Part shown: piece after piece, positions 38,498 through 41,467 of the stretch
How the letters are laid out: each line of letters opens with the position of its first letter
Numbering within the stretch: position 1 is the first letter of the stretch
Assembly (NCBI GenBank): GCA_023261135.1
Contig: JALRJP010000007.1
Coordinates: 1 to 41,467, forward strand
DNA from: Burkholderiaceae bacterium
GTDB taxonomy: Bacteria > Pseudomonadota > Gammaproteobacteria > Burkholderiales > Burkholderiaceae_A
DNA length: 41,467 nucleotides
Reading direction: 5' to 3'
Notes under the pieces: generated by a model
What the model saw: the letters and a program-made list of their open reading frames with translations, nothing else
What the model was told of the DNA's origin: nothing
The model's database searches: none
Program-made: the position numbers and the translations under genes

Positions 38498-39574
38498 CTA
38501 GGCAGCCTGCGCCGCCAGCACCCTGCGTGCACGAACGCCCTCGGCAAGCCGCTCAAGCACCACAAGGCTATCGTCCCAGCCAATGCAGGCGTCTGTAATG
38601 CTTTGGCCATAAGCGAGGTCGGCTAAGGTTTGACCCGGGTGAAGATCTTGGCGTCCGAAGACCAAATGACTCTCTACCATGACACCAAAAATTCTGCCGT
38701 CCCCTTCAGTGAGTTGATCGGCCACGGCCTGTGAGACAGGCAGCTGATTTTCAGGCTTCTTGCTGGAATTGCCATGACTAAGGTCAATCATAAGGCGGCA
38801 GGCCATGTTGGCAGCAGCAGACTCTTGAGAGGCGGCCTCGACGCTGGCCTTGTCGTAGTTAGGCGCCTTGCCCCCGCGAAGAATGACATGGCAGTCTTCA
38901 TTACCGGTTGTGGACACGATGGCTGTGCGACCTTCGGAAGTAACGGACAAAAAGTGATGAGGATGCGAGGCCGCCTTAATGGCGTCAAAGGCGATTTTTA
39001 AATTGCCGTCGGTGCCATTCTTAAAACCAACAGGGCAGGAGAGCCCCGAGGCAAGCTCGCGATGAACCTGAGACTCGGTGGTACGGGCGCCAATGGCCCC
39101 CCAAGAGACCAGGTCGGCAATGTACTGAGGCGAGATGACGTCAAGAAACTCAACGCCCGCAGGTACGCCAAGCTCATTAATTTGAGCCAAGAGCTCGCGG
39201 CCACGCCTAAGACCCGTGTTGATATCAAAACTGTTGTCGAGATGCGGATCGTTAATCAGCCCCTTCCAGCCCACGGTGGTGCGCGGCTTTTCGAAATAAA
39301 CGCGCATCACTACTTCAAGATCGGCCGCAAAACGTTCGCGCTGCTCAAGTAGGCGATGCGCATACTCCATGGCGGCCTTTGGGTCGTGAATAGAGCAGGG
39401 TCCAATAATAACGAGTAGTCGATCGTCCATCTCGTGCAAGATGCGATGGATGGCCTGGCGCGACCCAAGAACCGTCTGGGCTGCAGACGCGCTTAAAGGA
39501 ACCTCAGAAATCAACTGGTCTGGCGTAACCAGCTCTTTGATTTCTCGAATGCGAACATTGGAAGTGATAGTCAT
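38498..39574 (-). CDS. aroG: 3-deoxy-7-phosphoheptulonate synthase (class I DAHP synthase)
   Basis: First step of aromatic amino acid synthesis, condensing PEP with erythrose 4-phosphate. It has 358 residues, the length of E. coli AroG/AroF/AroH. Conserved stretches are VIIGPCSIHDPKAAMEYA, MRVYFEKPRTTVGWKGLINDP, WGAIGARTTESQVHRELASG, VGFKNGTDG, IDLSHGNSSK and IFGVMVESHL. Which aromatic amino acid inhibits it cannot be told; the symbol is by general similarity. It lies 46 bp after glcF; a short inverted repeat GCCTTT/AAAGGC (39607-39619) directly follows the glcF stop. Confidence 0.93.
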   Translation of the reverse strand: MTITSNVRIREIKELVTPDQLISEVPLSASAAQTVLGSRQAIHRILHEMDDRLLVIIGPCSIHDPKAAMEYAHRLLEQRERFAADLEVVMRVYFEKPRTTVGWKGLINDPHLDNSFDINTGLRRGRELLAQINELGVPAGVEFLDVISPQYIADLVSWGAIGARTTESQVHRELASGLSCPVGFKNGTDGNLKIAFDAIKAASHPHHFLSVTSEGRTAIVSTTGNEDCHVILRGGKAPNYDKASVEAASQESAAANMACRLMIDLSHGNSSKKPENQLPVSQAVADQLTEGDGRIFGVMVESHLVFGRQDLHPGQTLADLAYGQSITDACIGWDDSLVVLERLAEGVRARRVLAAQAA

Positions 39575-39620
39575 ACGCTTTAGTGTAGCCCAGACCGATG
39601 CGAGCAGCCTTTAAAAGGCG

Positions 39621-40883
39621 CTATGTCTGTTCGCCGTGCAAGGCCTGATCAAGCCATTCCAGCCAATGTTGAACCAGCAGATGACTGCCGGACTGAAGAT
39701 GACTGATACAGCCCACATTGGCCGAAAGAATGCGGTCGGGCCCTGAAGCAGAAAGCGCCTGCAGTTTATTGTCGCGCAAGGTTTTTGCAAGAACAGGCTG
39801 CAACACGGAATAGGTACCGGCCGAACCGCAACACAAATGGCTGTCGGCCACCGGCAGAACCTTCACACCAAGCTGACCAAGAAACTCCTCGACCTCGCCA
39901 CGACACTTCATGCCATGTTGTTGGGTGCAGGGCGCGTGGTAGCTTACCTTTGGTACCACTGGCTTTTTTGGCCGTGCCTCTAGGATTGCTTGCAGCCGGG
40001 CGAGCATGGGCTTTAAAAAAACGACGGGGTCGAGGGCACGCTCCGAGACCAGGGCGGCCTTTGGGGCATAGGCCGGGTCGTGGGCCAATAAATGGCCGTA
40101 GTCTTGCACCATGACCGCACAGCCCGAGGCATTAACCAGAATCGCCTCTGCTGCCCCTGACTGCAACAAAGGCCACCAGGCATCTACGTTACGCCGCACC
40201 TGATTCAAGGCGCCGTCAGCATCGGCAAGGTGGTGACGAACAGCACCGCAGCAGCCCGAGGCTTGCACCACGAGGGCCTGCACCTCAAGCGCATCCAAAA
40301 CCCAGGCGGTTGCCAGGTCAATGCCTGGTAAGAGGCTAGGCTGTACACAACCATTTAACAAAATCACTTTGCGCGCATGACTGCGCGAAGGCCAGACGCG
40401 CTTTTTATGAAAAGACGGGCTTTCTTCCATGGGCAGCTTGCTGGCAAGGACGTCCGGGAGCAAGGACTTGACCCGACCGCCAAGGCGCACGGCCGGCGCA
40501 AAAAAGGGCGAGGTCAGACCCTCTCGAAGCAGGCCACGAGCAATCCGCTGTCCCAGTGGACGTTTCACCTTCTTTTCAACAAACTCGCGGCCAATATCAA
40601 CCAGGCGTCCATAGTTCACGCCGGATGGGCAGGTGGTCTCACAGTTACGGCAGGTGAGGCAGCGATCGAGATGCTGCTGGGTTTGCATAGTGACCGACTC
40701 GCCCTCGAGCATCTGCTTGATTAAGTAGATGCGGCCACGGGGACCATCACGCTCGTCACCAAGCAGTTGATAGGTGGGGCAGGTGGCGGTGCAAAAGCCG
40801 CAGTGAACACAGCGTCGAACGATATCGGCCGCCTCATTGGCTTTGCGATCGGTGGCGAGGTCTGGGCTTAGCTCAATTTCCAT
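39621..40883 (-). CDS. glcF: Glycolate oxidase iron-sulfur subunit GlcF
   Basis: Iron-sulfur subunit of the glycolate dehydrogenase that oxidises glycolate to glyoxylate and feeds electrons to the membrane. It has 420 residues. Two 4Fe-4S motifs lie in the first third: CVHCGFCTATCP and CLTCRNCETTCP. Two CCG-type domains follow: NGCVQPSLLPG with ASGCCGAVRHH, and HAPCTQQHGMK with CCGSAGTYSV. It starts 9 bp after glcE. Confidence 0.95.
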   Translation of the reverse strand: MEIELSPDLATDRKANEAADIVRRCVHCGFCTATCPTYQLLGDERDGPRGRIYLIKQMLEGESVTMQTQQHLDRCLTCRNCETTCPSGVNYGRLVDIGREFVEKKVKRPLGQRIARGLLREGLTSPFFAPAVRLGGRVKSLLPDVLASKLPMEESPSFHKKRVWPSRSHARKVILLNGCVQPSLLPGIDLATAWVLDALEVQALVVQASGCCGAVRHHLADADGALNQVRRNVDAWWPLLQSGAAEAILVNASGCAVMVQDYGHLLAHDPAYAPKAALVSERALDPVVFLKPMLARLQAILEARPKKPVVPKVSYHAPCTQQHGMKCRGEVEEFLGQLGVKVLPVADSHLCCGSAGTYSVLQPVLAKTLRDNKLQALSASGPDRILSANVGCISHLQSGSHLLVQHWLEWLDQALHGEQT

Positions 40884-40892
40884 GATGAGTTT

Positions 40893-41467
40893 TTACAGGC
40901 TGGGATATAAGCGGCCCGGGTTAAAAATGCCCTGAGGGTCAAGTTGTTTTTTAAGTTGTAGGTGAAGCCGATACAGCACGGGACTTAGTGGGGTAAACCG
41001 CATTGCAGACACAGCCCCGGTCAAGGCCTCTGCCGGCCGATAGAGCGTGGCATGACCGCCATGGTCTTGAGCAAGTTGCTGCATCTGGCCTGCGGGCTTG
41101 GCCGACCAGACCCAGCGTTGTCCACCCGCCCACTCCAGTACACAGCCACGTGGCTCCTCTTGCAGACTGAGCAAAGCGGGGGTGCAACTTGGTAATGAGA
41201 GCCGCCAAAGCGACAAGGATGCTGCAGAGGCGAGGGGTTGGAAAAAAGGATGGGATTGATCTCGAAGACTAAGCCAGAAGGCATCGGCTGCAGCCGACGA
41301 TAAAACCTGAGCGCCATGCTTGGTTGTGAAAAGATCAACGGCGGCGTTGACAGCTGCCTTGGCCCCCGAGAAACGAAGGCTTAGTCGGCCCAGTGATTCA
41401 CCCGGCTCAGCCTGCTCAAAGGCAGTTGCCGAAAGAGGCAAGGGCTGAGACATAAAAAGATTGGCAT
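40893..41467 (-). CDS. glcE: Glycolate oxidase FAD-binding subunit GlcE, cut by the window end
   Basis: The minus-strand frame is open to the window edge, with coding residues before the Met at 41453, so this is the C-terminal ~190 residues of a ~350-residue protein. LPLSATAF, RLSLRFSGAKAAVNAA, AFWLSLRDQSHPFF and the terminal LKKQLDPQGIFNPGRLY are typical of GlcE/GlcD-like FAD-linked oxidase C-terminal parts. Position directly ahead of glcF supports GlcE; glcD is expected further out. Confidence 0.88.
   Translation of the reverse strand, partial: ANLFMSQPLPLSATAFEQAEPGESLGRLSLRFSGAKAAVNAAVDLFTTKHGAQVLSSAAADAFWLSLRDQSHPFFQPLASAASLSLWRLSLPSCTPALLSLQEEPRGCVLEWAGGQRWVWSAKPAGQMQQLAQDHGGHATLYRPAEALTGAVSAMRFTPLSPVLYRLHLQLKKQLDPQGIFNPGRLYPSL

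Overview
The window is a gene-dense piece of a bacterial chromosome, almost entirely housekeeping genes. Gene content and order (rpsU-dnaG-rpoD; tsaE-amiC-mutL-miaA; purM/hda/HAD/pcnB/folK/dNK/panC; glyA-nrdR-ribD-ribE-ribBX-ribH-nusB-thiL-pgpA-pncC-recA-recX-sucC-sucD; tyrS/M23/anmK; glcE-glcF) point to a betaproteobacterium, most likely Burkholderiales. This assignment rests on synteny and protein features read by eye, not on a search. Intergenic space is very short and many starts overlap the preceding stop. I see no tRNA, rRNA, CRISPR array, insertion sequence, integrase of a mobile element or phage gene.

Layout. (1) 2-1219, plus: 3' part of a multi-TM sensor histidine kinase, convergent with (2) 6278-1234, minus: the macromolecular synthesis operon rpsU-dnaG-rpoD; RpoD carries a very long Lys/Ala/Pro-rich N-terminal tail. 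(3) 6320-7576, plus: tsaD. (4) 13079-7591, minus: tsaE fused in frame to amiC, then mutL, miaA, plsY. (5) 13071-15233, plus: queG interrupted by an in-frame TGA, then xerD. (6) 16312-15215, minus: purM. (7) 16340-21415, plus: hda, HAD phosphatase, pcnB, folK, deoxynucleoside kinase, panC. (8) 35919-21478, minus: a run of about 14.4 kb from tyrS through ctaA, glyA, nrdR, the riboflavin genes, nusB, thiL, pgpA, pncC, recA (own SOS promoter), recX, sucC, sucD and a possible 31-residue membrane protein. (9) 35942-38473, plus: M23 peptidase and anmK. (10) 41467-38498, minus: glcE (cut by the window end), glcF, aroG.

How the genes work together. tRNA modification is well represented: TsaD and TsaE (t6A37), MiaA (i6A37) and QueG (Q34). 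DNA replication, repair and segregation are served by DnaG, Hda, MutL, RecA, RecX and XerD. Cell-wall work is shared by AmiC, an M23 peptidase and AnmK. Cofactor supply comes from RibD/RibE/RibBX/RibH, ThiL, FolK, PanC and CtaA. RpoD, NusB and PcnB act on transcription and RNA. SucCD, GlyA, GlcEF and AroG are central metabolism.

The points most worth a second look are the TsaE-AmiC fusion with a twin-arginine signal in its middle, the lone TGA in an otherwise intact queG, the roughly 325-residue basic tail on RpoD with an AT-hook-like motif, and the small membrane ORF coupled to sucD. I did not find a clear new multi-gene system.
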